Below, in pieces: positions 1 through 9,127 of a stretch of 64,000 nt of DNA. Each line of letters opens with the position of its first letter. Positions within the stretch are counted from its first letter, which is position 1. The notes below the pieces were generated by a model that did not search any database, had not been told where the DNA came from, and worked only from the letters and a program-made list of their open reading frames with translations. Both the position numbers and the translations under genes were made by a program. The DNA comes from Paenibacillus sp. P25 (GTDB lineage: Bacteria > Bacillota > Bacilli > Paenibacillales > NBRC-103111). The DNA is taken from assembly GCA_024704175.1 (NCBI GenBank), contig CP085629.1:1860001-1924000 (forward strand). Direction: 5' to 3'.

Positions 1-2
1 TG

Positions 3-2287
3 CTGCTGGATAAAACAACCTCCGGCGAGCGCTGGCGCGTGCGTCCCGACGGTCCTGCGAAGGTGGGCGGCGGCCTGGAGTACCTGACCGATAAACGGAC
101 GGAAGGGATGTTATACGGCAAAATCCTGCGCAGTCCGTATGCTCATGCCCTGATTCGTTCGGTGGATACGGAGCGGGCGGAGCCGCTGCCCGGTGTCCGG
201 GCTGTCATTACATGGAAGGATGTGCCCGGCATGAACCGGTTCGGGATCGCCATTCCCGACCAGCCGGTGCTGTGCGAGGACCGGGTGCGCTATATCGGGG
301 ATGCGGTGGCCGCCGTGGCGGCGGATACGCCGGAGATCGCGGAACGGGCACTGGAACTGATCAAGGTGGATTACGAGCCGCTCCCTGTGCTTGACGATCC
401 GGAAGAAGCGCTGCGCCCGGAGGCGCCGAAGCTGCATCCTGCAGGGAATGTGCTGCACCGGACGAACTATAAACGGGGCTCGGCCGGGGAGGCATTTGCA
501 AGCTGCGCGCATGTTGTCGAGGAAACTTATTACACGCCCCGGCAAATGCATACGTACATGGAAACCGAGGGCGGTCTGTTCGTTCCCGAAGCGGCCGGCC
601 GGCTGGCGGTATTCGCGCCCACACAGCACGGCTTTAAAGACCGGATGCAGCTGTCCCGCATTCTGGCCGTTCCGGAGGAGCATATCCGCGTCGTCTCCAG
701 CCCGATCGGCGGTTCGTTCGGCGGGAAGGATGAGCTCAACATCCAGCCCTTCGGGGCGCTCCTTGCGCTAAAGAGCGGCCGCCCGGTGAGAATTCATCAG
801 GACCGCTGGGAGTCGGTCCGTGCCGGGCTCAAACGCCATCCGATGAAAATCACGATGCGTACGGGGACGGATGCCGAGGGCCGTCTGGTCGCTCATCAAG
901 TGCGCATCATAGCGGATACCGGGGCCTATGCCACCCTCGGTCCGGCGGTGCTGAATTTCGCCACGGAGCATACCATGGGGCCTTACCGGATTCCGCATGT
1001 CGATGTGGAAGGCGTGTCGGTCTATACGAACAACGGCATTTCCGGTGAATTTCGCGGCTTCGGCGGCAATCAGGTGATTTTTGCGCTGGAAGGTCAGATG
1101 GACCGGCTTGCGGAGAAGCTCGGGATGGACCCTTGGGAGCTGCGGCGGATCAATCTGCGTCATAAGGATGACCTGGGTCCGATGGGGCAGCGGATTGTGG
1201 CTACGGACGGTGCTGCACAAGTATGGGAATCCGTCGCGCAGTCGCCCATCTGGCTGCGGCGGGAAGCGGTGAAGGAGAAACCGGAGTCGCCGTGGATCCG
1301 GCGCGGGATCGGCGCTTCGATCGCCATGCACGGCTCGGGCCTCGGCTTCGGGTCGCCGGACTTCGGCGGCGGGCGGCTTACCTTGAACAAGGAAGGCAGG
1401 ATCGAAGCGGCCTTCGGCTATGAGGAGTTCGGTCAAGGCCTGCTGGCGTCGCTGGAGATCATGCTTTGCTGGAGCATTTCCAGCGCCGGGCAGACGATAT
1501 CGCCATGGTGATCGGCGATACGGACCGCGTGCCTCACAGCGGCTCCAGCACCGCCTCCCGGGCGACGACGATGATGTGGCAGGCACTGCAGCGCTTGAAG
1601 CCGCCGTTCCTGGCCAAGCTTCTTGGGCAGGCCTCCCGGCTTCTCGGGGTTCCGGCGGAACGTCTGGCGACCGGTCCGGGCGGGATCTGGCTGGCGGAGG
1701 ATGCGGCCGGCACCGGCAGTCCGGAAGGGCCGCCGCTGAGCTACGCAGAGCTGGCGTCGCGGGCGGCGGAGCCGATCCGGGCGGACTGCCAGTTTCATTT
1801 TCCGACGACGCCGGATGCGGTGATGGGCGGACATTATTTATACACGTATACCGGCGTTGCTGTGGAAGTGGAGGTCAATACGCTGACGGGCCGGGTGAAG
1901 GTGCTGGACCAATACCATGCCGTGGCGACCGGGCCGGTCGTGAACCCGATGGGATACAGGGGGCAAATCGAGGGCGGCGACCACATGGCGATCGGATTTA
2001 CGCTGATGGAGGATGCGCTGATGGCCTCGGGTCACTATATCACGCAAAATCTGGATACGTACTTGATCCCGACCCTTGCCGATACGCCGGATTTTCAGCT
2101 GCATGCCATTGAAGAGCTTCCGGAAGGCGATCCTTTCGGACCACGAGGGATCGGCGAGGTCGGCAGCGTCGCTTTAGCGCCTGCCATTACTTCAGCTGTT
2201 TATCATGCGGTGGGGAAATGGGCCCCTAAGTCGCCTATACCAACAGAACTTCTGATTGAACCATTCGACGTGGAGGAAGGAGCGTGA
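3..2287 (+). CDS. pucD: Xanthine dehydrogenase-type molybdopterin-binding subunit (5' truncated by window, one frameshift)
   Basis: This is the large molybdenum-cofactor subunit of the xanthine oxidase family, which hydroxylates purines such as hypoxanthine and xanthine to urate. The frame is open from the first bases, so the true start lies upstream. The N-terminal part shows the a/b hammerhead-like region (RSPYAHALIRSVDTERA, GDAVAAVAADT). It is followed by cofactor-binding stretches (GGSFGGKDE, EFRGFGGNQ, EEFGQGLL) and the late GDTDRVPHSGSSTASR and GPRGIGEVG motifs. The reading frame breaks once near 1460: EFGQGLLASLEIML continues in another frame as EHFQRRADDIAMVIGDTD, which fits one lost base. 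Six bases separate it from the [2Fe-2S] subunit. The FAD subunit found in such complexes is not in the window and may lie upstream. The family is clear; the exact substrate is inferred from the operon. Confidence 0.88.
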
Positions 2288-2293
2288 AGCCTC

Positions 2294-2761
2294 GTGAAAA
2301 TCGAATCCGCCGTGCTGCGCTGTTCGGTCAACGGAGAGTCCGTTTCGCTCCGTATCCCGCCTTCCAGAAGGTCGCTGGACGTGATCCGTGAGGATCTGCA
2401 GCTGACGGGGACGAAGGTTTCGTGCGAAATGGGGCGCTGCGGCGCGTGCATGGTGCTTGTCGACGGAAAGCCGGTGAACAGCTGCATTACGATGGCCTAC
2501 CAATGCGAAGGTAGGGAAATTACGACTATCGAAGGGCTCCCCGGCCCGGAGCGGGATCCGGTGCAGCGTTCGTTTCTTGAGGAAGGCGCGTTCCAATGCG
2601 GCTACTGCACCTCGGGCATGATTATGTCCGTGAAAGGTCTGCTCAGCGAAAATCCGTGTCCGTCCCGCTGCGAGATCGAAGAGGGGTTAAGCGGCAACCT
2701 GTGCCGCTGCACGGGGTACGGCGCCATTGTCAAAGCGGTCGAAAGAGCGGCTTCTTCATAG
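2294..2761 (+). CDS. pucE: Xanthine dehydrogenase-type [2Fe-2S] iron-sulfur subunit
   Basis: This 155-residue protein is the small electron-transfer subunit of the molybdenum hydroxylase encoded just upstream. An N-terminal plant-ferredoxin-like domain carries the first cluster ligands (CEMGRCGACMVLVDG and the following NSC). A C-terminal helical domain carries the second set (CGYCTSGM and NLCRCTGY). Length and motif order match PucE, XdhC and CoxS-type subunits. The GTG start lies 7 bases after the pucD stop, which suggests translational coupling. The frame is intact. A stem-loop terminator follows. Confidence 0.92.
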   Translation: MKIESAVLRCSVNGESVSLRIPPSRRSLDVIREDLQLTGTKVSCEMGRCGACMVLVDGKPVNSCITMAYQCEGREITTIEGLPGPERDPVQRSFLEEGAFQCGYCTSGMIMSVKGLLSENPCPSRCEIEEGLSGNLCRCTGYGAIVKAVERAASS

Positions 2762-2784
2762 AGATGAATGTACAGTTTAGATGA

Positions 2785-2826
2785 CAGTCTTGCTCGTTAT
2801 TCAATGGAGTGAGGCTGTTTTTTTCT
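2785..2826 (+). terminator. Intrinsic terminator after pucDE
   Basis: An 11-base-pair stem (CAGTCTTGCTC against GAGTGAGGCTG, with G-T wobbles) encloses an 11-base loop and is followed directly by a run of seven T. It separates pucDE from the next transcription unit. Confidence 0.75.
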
Positions 2827-2864
2827 TCTCTATGAGCAGAAAAAGCAGGAATGAAACAAGCATA

Positions 2865-2881
2865 TGTAATTATATATAACA
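2865..2881 (+). promoter_or_regulatory. TnrA/GlnR-type operator, distal copy
   Basis: The sequence TGTAATTATATATAACA is a perfect match to the TnrA/GlnR inverted repeat TGTNA-N7-TNACA with an A/T-rich centre. It lies 64 bases (about six helical turns) upstream of a second perfect copy, in the spacer in front of the purine operon. The consensus is established for Bacillus nitrogen regulators; binding here is inferred. Confidence 0.7.
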
Positions 2882-2928
2882 TAATAATGACAAAATGAAT
2901 GTGCACCAAGCACAAAACCGGTTTTTCA

Positions 2929-2945
2929 TGTTATATATGATTACA
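2929..2945 (+). promoter_or_regulatory. TnrA/GlnR-type operator, proximal copy
   Basis: TGTTATATATGATTACA matches TGTNA-N7-TNACA at every fixed position. A plausible -10 box (TAAGAT, 2974-2979) lies downstream. If transcription starts about seven bases after it, this operator is centred near -49, the usual activator position for TnrA. I see no good -35 box, which fits an activated promoter. The first gene starts at 3014, with GGAGG at 3001. Activation under nitrogen limitation is an inference. Confidence 0.72.
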
Positions 2946-3013
2946 AAAACCAGCCTTTTAGGTTTACCACTGTTAAGATGCTCCTTTACAATGAGCTCAT
3001 GGAGGTGCTTGAT

Positions 3014-3839
3014 ATGATGCACGCACGTTATTCGGGAAAAGCTTGGGACGACCGTTTTTTACCACGGCTCAGCAAGCTGGAGGTCGAAGGGATTCCCAAA
3101 GAAAAAGCGCTCGTTATTTTGCCGGTTGGTGCCGTGGAGCAGCACGGGCCGCATATGCCGGTGTTTACGGATACTCTGATTGCGGAAGCTTTCCTGACAT
3201 GTGCGTTTGAAGAGCTTCCGGACGATGAGCAAATTTGGTCGCTGCCTGCACTGCCTTACGGCAAAAGCACCGAGCATCTGGGCCATCCGGGAACGATCAC
3301 CTTATCGGCCCATACGCTGATGCTGGTGCTGCTCGATATTGCCAAGAGTCTGCAGCGCAGCGGCTTCCGGAAGCTGGTCCTGTTCAATACGCACGGGGGA
3401 ATACCGACCTCCTGAACATGATGGCCCGCGAAATCCGCATCGAAACCGGACTTGCCGTATTCCGGCTGGATCCCGGCGCTCTCGGTCTCGGAGATACGTG
3501 GATCACACCGATCGAGAAGCAGGTCGGCATTCATGCGGGCGATGTGGAAACCTCCCTGCTGCTGGCGATTCGGCGCCACTGGGTCCATCCGGAGCTGGCG
3601 CCGTCGGAGTCGCCGAATTTTCCGGAATCGCGCTACCTGCAGTTCCGCAGCAAAGCCTTCGCCTGGATCACGGACGATATCTCGGCCACGGGAATCGCCG
3701 GTGACGCCAGGCAGGCGACGGCGGAGAAGGGGAAGCGATGCTCGCCCTTGGAGGACGGCGGATTGCGGATGCGCTTGTGGAGATGGCCCGATTTGAAATG
3801 TCCAGCTTGCGGAGCGCTGCGGCGGCCGCTCATCCTTAA
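3014..3839 (+). CDS. Creatininase-family amidohydrolase (two frameshifts)
   Basis: Members of this metal-dependent family hydrolyse cyclic or formyl amides (creatinine and related compounds). The first part shows the family signature LPVGAVEQHGPHMP with a following TDT, then PYGKSTEHLGHPGT and FNTHGG. After the GG the frame breaks near 3399 (a G/A run) and continues as NTDLLNMMAREIRIETG with the second metal region GIHAGDVETSL. A second break near 3734 restores a C-terminus ending at 3839. The ATG at 3014 is chosen over the upstream start at 2978 because GGAGG sits 9 bases before it. It is the first gene of the operator-controlled operon. The position suggests a role in opening or deformylating a heterocycle, but the substrate cannot be read from the sequence. 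Confidence 0.82.
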
Positions 3840-3857
3840 GCCGAGGAGGTGCCTACT

Positions 3858-4686
3858 ATGACAAATCAAGTATCCGGCCCGCCCCTTGCGACCGGCAGTA
3901 CACCGGTGCCCGATTCGTTCGACCGGAGTCCGCTGCTCGTACGTATGAAGCATCTTTCCAAGACGTATCCGAACGGAACGATCGCTCTTCAGGATGTGAA
4001 CCTTGACATCAGGGAAGGGGAGTTCCTCTGCTTCGTTGGACCCTCCGGCTGCGGCAAGTCGACGGTATTCAAGCTGATCACGGGCCTCAGCGGCCCGTCC
4101 TCCGGCGAACTCGACATTATGGGCATGACGCCGAAAGAGGCGAGGAAGGAGAGCGAAATCGCTTTTGTCTTCCAGGATCACACCGCCGCTGCCGTGGTGC
4201 TCCGTGCTCGACAACGTAACCCTTCCGCTCAGCCTGCGGGGAGGCGTGCCGAAGCGGACGCAGAAGGAAGAGGCGGAGCGGGTTCTCGAGCTGGTCGGCC
4301 TGAAGGATTATATGAAGGTCCTCCCGAGACAGCTGTCCGGCGGGATGAAGATGCGGGTGTCCATCGCCCGGGCGCTTATCTCAAGGCCGAAGCTGCTGCT
4401 GATGGACGAACCGTTCGGCGCGCTCGATGAAATTACACGCCAGACATTGCAGGATGAACTCCTGAACATCTGGCAGCAGGATAAAAAGATGACGGTGCTG
4501 TTCGTCACCCATAACGTGTTTGAAGCGGTATTTCTATCCACGCGGGTCATTGTAATGACACCCCGGCCGGGTAAGGTATCGGCGGCGATCGACATTCCCG
4601 TTCCATTCCCGAGGGACGACCATTACCGCACGACTGCCGAATTCGGCGAATGGGTGCGGCTCGTTTCCGGGGCGCTTAAGCATTAA
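3858..4686 (+). CDS. ABC transporter ATP-binding protein, nitrate/sulfonate/NMT1 type (one frameshift)
   Basis: This is the ATPase of an importer whose permease (6071) and binding lipoprotein (8053) lie downstream. It has Walker A GPSGCGKST, a Q-loop at FVFQDH, the ABC signature LSGGMKMR, Walker B LLLMDEP and an H-loop at FVTHN, plus the C-terminal TPRPGKV typical of SsuB/TauB/NrtD relatives. The frame breaks near 4184, right after the Q-loop; one extra base explains it, and the restored reading is DHTPLPWCSVLDNVTLPLSL. The start at 3858 is supported by GAGGAGGTG just upstream. The imported compound is unknown; a purine or related heterocycle is suggested by context only. Confidence 0.85.
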
Positions 4687-4706
4687 ATAGAAAAGGAGGC
4701 TTCCGT

Positions 4707-6053
4707 ATGGCCATCGGCTGGGAGAAGGAAATGTTCGAGCTTGTTGGAGAAACCGGCTTGCTGCTGGATAACGAGTCGAAAACACGGCTGTCCAAGGACT
4801 ATTATTGGTATTCGCCGGTGCTGGACCGGCGGCTCAAGGAAAAGCTGGCGGACGGGATCGTGCTGCCGGCGGAAGAACGCGAGGTACCCGTTGTCCTCTC
4901 CTTGGCGTACCGGCACCGGATCCCGGTGACCGTGAGGGGAGCCGGAACCGGCAACTACGGTCAGGCGGTTCCGCTGGAAGGCGGCATCGTGCTGGACCTC
5001 AGCAAGCTTGACCGCATCCTGGAAATCGGAGAAGGCTATGCCCGGGTCCAGAGCGGCGTCAAGCTTGGTGTTCTGGAGAAACGCGCCAGGGAGGCGGGCC
5101 AAGAGCTGCGTATTTATCCGAGCACGTTCATGAAAGCGACGGTGGGCGGCTTCGTCAGCGGGGGCTCCGGCGGGATCGGCTCGATTACATGGGGTAACCT
5201 GTGGGACGGTAATGTGCTGGAGGCGGTCGTTTATACGATGGAGGAAGTCCCTAGAAGATTGGTCGTCACGGGAGACGATCTCTTCAATTATATCCACAAC
5301 TACGGGACGACCGGCATTATGACGGAGGTTGTCATTCCTCTGGCGCCCAAGACCGAATGGGAGCAGACGGTTGTGCAATTCGACACCTTCGAGCAGGCGG
5401 TGGCTTTCGGAGAAGCGCTGGCGAAGGAGGACAGCATCCGCAAGCGGTTGATCAGCCCGATGGAATGGCCGATTCCTTCCTATTTTCTCCCCTTGGCCAA
5501 AGTGCTGGAGCCGCATACTGCAGCCGTGATGGTGGAAGCGACCGACGGTTCGGGTACGGCGCTGAAGGAGCTGGCCGGCCGTTATGCCGGGCGGATCGGG
5601 CACATCATTCCGGCGAGCCAATACCGCAAGACAATCGGCTTATCCGATTTTACCTGGAACCATACGACGCTCTGGGCGCTAAAGACGGAGCCGACGGTCA
5701 CTTACCTGCAGGCGGGCTTTTCGCCGGACAACTACCTCGAGCAGGTGCGTACGATCAAACAAAAGTTCGGGGACGAGGTGCTGCTGCATTTCGAATGGGT
5801 TCGGGGCGGCGGCCGTATTATTCCTTCTTCACTACCCATTGTCCGTTTCGTAAGCGAAGAAAGGCTGTACGAAATCATCCGCTTCTTCGAATCGGTCGGC
5901 GTCCGGATCTTCGATCCTCATACGTGGGTTCTCGATAACGGCGGTCGCGGGGAAGTCGGCGGGATGGAGCGGAAGAAGCGCGAGAATGACCCGCGAGGGT
6001 CGCTGAATCCAGGCAAAATCATCTACCGTCCGGTGGAAAATCAAACGACGTAA
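4707..6053 (+). CDS. FAD-binding oxidoreductase (PCMH/GlcD-like family)
   Basis: This 448-residue flavoprotein is intact. The N-terminal half has the FAD-binding PCMH fold: VRGAGTGNYGQAVPLEGG, GIVLDLSKLDRILEI, then a phosphate-loop-like GGFVSGGSGGIGSITWG. The C-terminal half is less conserved and shorter than in glycolate oxidase GlcD (about 500 residues). AAAAGGAGG precedes the ATG at 4707. It lies between the ATPase and permease genes, so it is co-transcribed with the importer. It could oxidise the imported compound or act with the Rieske protein. No reductase-type NAD or [2Fe-2S] domain is seen in it. The substrate is unknown. Confidence 0.8.
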   Translation: MAIGWEKEMFELVGETGLLLDNESKTRLSKDYYWYSPVLDRRLKEKLADGIVLPAEEREVPVVLSLAYRHRIPVTVRGAGTGNYGQAVPLEGGIVLDLSKLDRILEIGEGYARVQSGVKLGVLEKRAREAGQELRIYPSTFMKATVGGFVSGGSGGIGSITWGNLWDGNVLEAVVYTMEEVPRRLVVTGDDLFNYIHNYGTTGIMTEVVIPLAPKTEWEQTVVQFDTFEQAVAFGEALAKEDSIRKRLISPMEWPIPSYFLPLAKVLEPHTAAVMVEATDGSGTALKELAGRYAGRIGHIIPASQYRKTIGLSDFTWNHTTLWALKTEPTVTYLQAGFSPDNYLEQVRTIKQKFGDEVLLHFEWVRGGGRIIPSSLPIVRFVSEERLYEIIRFFESVGVRIFDPHTWVLDNGGRGEVGGMERKKRENDPRGSLNPGKIIYRPVENQTT

Positions 6054-6070
6054 GCGAAAGGAGACCGATT

Positions 6071-6968
6071 ATGGCAACGGAAGAAAGCTATCTGCAGAGA
6101 ATGTCGGATGAAATCCACCCGGCCCGCTCCCGGGCCGTCCGGACGGATAAACAGGGAGGCGGAGCAGCTCGCAGCTTCCCTATACTTCAGGCACTTCGCA
6201 GGATGCTGCCGCCGGTGATCGCATTTATCGTATTTGTGGGCGGATGGGAAATCATCGTGAAGCTGATGGGGGTGCCGCCTTACATTTTGCCGAAGCCATC
6301 GGATATTATCGCGGCCCGCGGCCGAGAATGCACACGGCCTGTGGGTATCCGTGATTACGACCATCAGCGAAGCGGTGCTCGGGTTCCTGCTTAGCATCCT
6401 GCTCGGCGTTTCCGGGGCGGTACTGCTGGCCAGCTCCAAGCTCATTGAGAAAAGCGTGTATCCGTACGCGATCATTCTGCAAACGATCCCGATCGTTGCG
6501 GTGGCGCCGATTATCGTCATCTGGTTCGGGGCCGGCATGAATGCGATCGTCATCATCGCGTTCCTGATCGGATTTTTCCCGATGCTGTCCAATACGCTGA
6601 TCGGACTCAACTCCACGGATCATAACATGAAGAATTTGTTCTATCTGTATAATGCAGGCTCGCTGCAAACCATGTGGAAGCTGCGCATTCCGGCCGCACT
6701 GCCTTACATCGTCGCCGGGCTCAAGATCTCCTGTACCCTCGGCGTGATCGGGGCGATCGTCGGTGAATACATCGCCGGGATCGGCGGCGGCAAAGGCGGC
6801 TTAGGCTACGCCATTACGGTAGCGGCTTCCAGACTGCAGACCCCGTATTTGTTCGCCTGCGGCTTGTCGGCATCCGTTCTCGGCATTGCGTTCTTCCTGC
6901 TCGTGAACGCCTTCTCCAAATGGATGCTCAGCTCCTGGCACGAATCGGAGATGCGGACGGACAACTGA
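6071..6968 (+). CDS. ABC transporter permease, SsuC/NMT1 type (one frameshift)
   Basis: This is the membrane subunit of the importer. An N-terminal tail is followed by a first membrane segment (VIAFIVFVGGWEIIV) and the typical PPYILPKPSDI. After one extra base near 6316 the frame continues as ENAHGLWVSVITTISEAVLGFLLSILLG. It then runs through further hydrophobic segments and the EAA-like loop (AGSLQTMWKLRIPAALPYI) to GEYIAGIGGGKGGLG. This is the standard six-helix layout. AAAGGAG precedes the start. It is followed by a 71-base A+T-rich spacer that contains only a weak half-match to the nitrogen operator. Confidence 0.83.
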
Positions 6969-7039
6969 TAAGATTACTGTTATTAAATATTAATGATTTA
7001 AAACGTTAACTTCATTAGATAAATAGGAGGGCGGGCGCA

Positions 7040-8031
7040 TTGCCGAAAGAGGTTCAGGATCCGGTGCTTCAGCAGGAATGGTCGCCGGCCGCCTTTGCAG
7101 ATGCTGTGAAGGAAGCTCCTGTCAGCGTTAACGTGATGGGGGAGAGAATCGTATTGTTCCGCACCTCGCTCGGCGTCCGGGCGTTCCAGGATTTATGCAT
7201 CCACCGCGGGGCGGCTTTATCGCTCGGCCGGTGTGCAGAAGATACGCTCGTATGTCCCTACCACGGCTGGCAGTACGACGCGGACGGACACTGCATCCGC
7301 ATTCCGCAGCGACCTGAGGGCCAGGCGATTCCTGCGAAAGCGAAGGCGAAGGTATACGCCTGCCTGGAAGCTTACGGCATCGTATGGGTTCATCTCGGCG
7401 ATCCGGCGGCGGTCTCGGCCGAGCTTCCCGTCTACCCGGAATATGAAGATCCGGCGTATCGATCCGTCATTTGCGGACCGTATGATTTGAACGCTTCGGT
7501 TCCCAGGGTGATCGAGAATTTCCTTGATGTGGGACATTTGGCCTTTCTGCATGAAGGCTATTTGGGCGACCCGCAACAGTCGGAAATTTCCGACTATCAG
7601 GTGTTTCAGGACGAAGGCGGCATCCGCTCGGGCGAGATTGACGTATTCCAGCCGAATCCGGACGGAAGGGGCGCAAGCCGGATGAACCGCTACGTCTATG
7701 AAGTGCTGAAGCCTACCGTAGCCCGGCTGAAGAAATCCGACCCCTTATCAGGGGCTGTGTTTACGATGCTGTTCGCCGTCCTGCCGGTGGAGCCGGTCCG
7801 TTCCAGGGTATTCGCCCTTGTTACGCGCAATTATGACCTGGATGCGCCGGGCGAGCCGTTCGCCGCCTTCCAGCAAATGATTATCGACCAGGACGCGTTC
7901 GTCGTCGAGAGCCAGCGGCCGGAGCTGCGCCGCTCGATTTGCAGGCAGAGCTGCACCTGAAGGCGGACCGGCTCAGCATCGCTTACCGCCAGTGGCTGAA
8001 GGAGCTCGGAGTGTCTTGGGGTACGGCATAA
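7040..8031 (+). CDS. Rieske [2Fe-2S] ring-hydroxylating oxygenase (frameshift near the C-terminus)
   Basis: The N-terminal Rieske domain shows both ligand pairs, CIHRGA and CPYHGWQYD. The catalytic domain has the mononuclear-iron motif DVGHLAFLHEGYLGD inside NFLDVGHLAFLH. At about 330 residues it resembles vanillate O-demethylase and the small Rieske demethylases. It starts at TTG with AGGAGG 9 bases upstream. One base is missing near 7932; the restored tail reads LDLQAELHLKADRLSIAYRQWLKELG and stops at 8031. It sits inside the purine operon next to an FAD enzyme and an importer. Rieske N-demethylases are known for methylxanthines, so oxidation of a substituted purine is possible but unproven. 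No dedicated ferredoxin reductase is visible. Confidence 0.85.
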
Positions 8032-8052
8032 AGATAAAACGGGGGGATCATC

Positions 8053-9096
8053 ATGAATTCAAAGACCAAAGCGCAGCGTCTCAAGAGGCACTCTTATACG
8101 GCCGTTTCGCTCCTGCTGCTGGCGGCGGGACTACTATCCGGATGCGGCCAATCCGCGAAGCCTGCGGCATCCGGGGCCGGCGATAAAGCCGCATCGGCCG
8201 AGAAGCGACCGGTCGCTGTCACCCAGGTGACCAACTGGTTCGCCCAGCCCGAGCACGGCGGCAACTACGCCGCTTTGATGAAGGGCTTTTACAACGATGC
8301 AGGTCTCGATATGACGATCCAATCGGGCGGGCCCGGCATTTCGGCGACACAAATCGTGGCGTCCGGCAAAGCACAGTTCGGCATGGGGCAGGCGGACGAA
8401 ATTTTGTTTGCAAGGCAGAACGGCATCCCCCTGGTGGCGGTCATGGCTATTTTTCAGAAAAATCCGCAGGGCATCATGGTCCATAAGGAACAGCCGATCA
8501 AGAGCATGGCCGATCTGAACGGGCACAAGGTGTATGTGGGCAGCGGTGTGGCTTACTGGGAATATCTGAAGAAGGCGTATAAACTCGACAAAGCCGAGGA
8601 GCTGAAATATACCGGCCAGCTGACCAACTTCGTGAACGATCCGACGACGGCGACGCAGTCTTACATTACCTCCGAGCCTTATACGATGAAGAAGCAAGGG
8701 GTAGAGGTGAACGTGCTGCTGAACGCCGATTTCGGTTATAACCCGTACGCGAACCTCATGTACACGACGGAGAGCTTCCTGAAGGAGCACCCGGATACGG
8801 TCAAAGCGTTCGTTGAAGCCACTGTCAAAGGTTGGAATTACTATAAGGACAACTACAAGGAAGTCAACGCGTTTATCAAGGAGAAAAATCCGGATACGCC
8901 GCTCGAGCAAATGGAATACAGCGCTACGGCGCTGCAGCCTCTGGTGTTCGGTGAGGACGCCGCGACCCAAGGGGTGGGCTACATGACCAAGGAACGCTGG
9001 GAGACGCTGAATAAGCGACTGACCGAAATCGGGCCGCTTAAATCGGCGCAGGATGTAAGCAAGGTCTTTACCACGGATTTCCTGCCGAAAAAATAA
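8053..9096 (+). CDS. ABC transporter substrate-binding lipoprotein, NMT1/SsuA-like
   Basis: This 347-residue protein begins with a positively charged signal peptide, a hydrophobic core (LLLLAAGL) and the lipobox LSGC, so it is exported and anchored to the membrane outer face. The mature part is of the NMT1/THI5-like type (NWFAQPEHGGNYAALMKGFY, GQADEILFARQNGIPLVAV, NPYANLMYTTE). These bind thiamine precursors, sulfonates, nitrate or related small molecules. The frame is intact and a G-rich Shine-Dalgarno lies upstream. It is the specificity component for the ATPase at 3858 and permease at 6071. Gene order suggests a purine-derived or heterocyclic ligand, but no ligand residues can be assigned. 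Confidence 0.88.
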   Translation: MNSKTKAQRLKRHSYTAVSLLLLAAGLLSGCGQSAKPAASGAGDKAASAEKRPVAVTQVTNWFAQPEHGGNYAALMKGFYNDAGLDMTIQSGGPGISATQIVASGKAQFGMGQADEILFARQNGIPLVAVMAIFQKNPQGIMVHKEQPIKSMADLNGHKVYVGSGVAYWEYLKKAYKLDKAEELKYTGQLTNFVNDPTTATQSYITSEPYTMKKQGVEVNVLLNADFGYNPYANLMYTTESFLKEHPDTVKAFVEATVKGWNYYKDNYKEVNAFIKEKNPDTPLEQMEYSATALQPLVFGEDAATQGVGYMTKERWETLNKRLTEIGPLKSAQDVSKVFTTDFLPKK

Positions 9097-9127
9097 GCGA
9101 CCGCAGAAGAAAGGAGGGGCTTGCCGC

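Noticed and set aside
2762..3013. Purine riboswitch before the operon
   Set aside because: The spacer was examined for a purine aptamer; no three-stem arrangement was seen. Two nitrogen operators explain regulation better.
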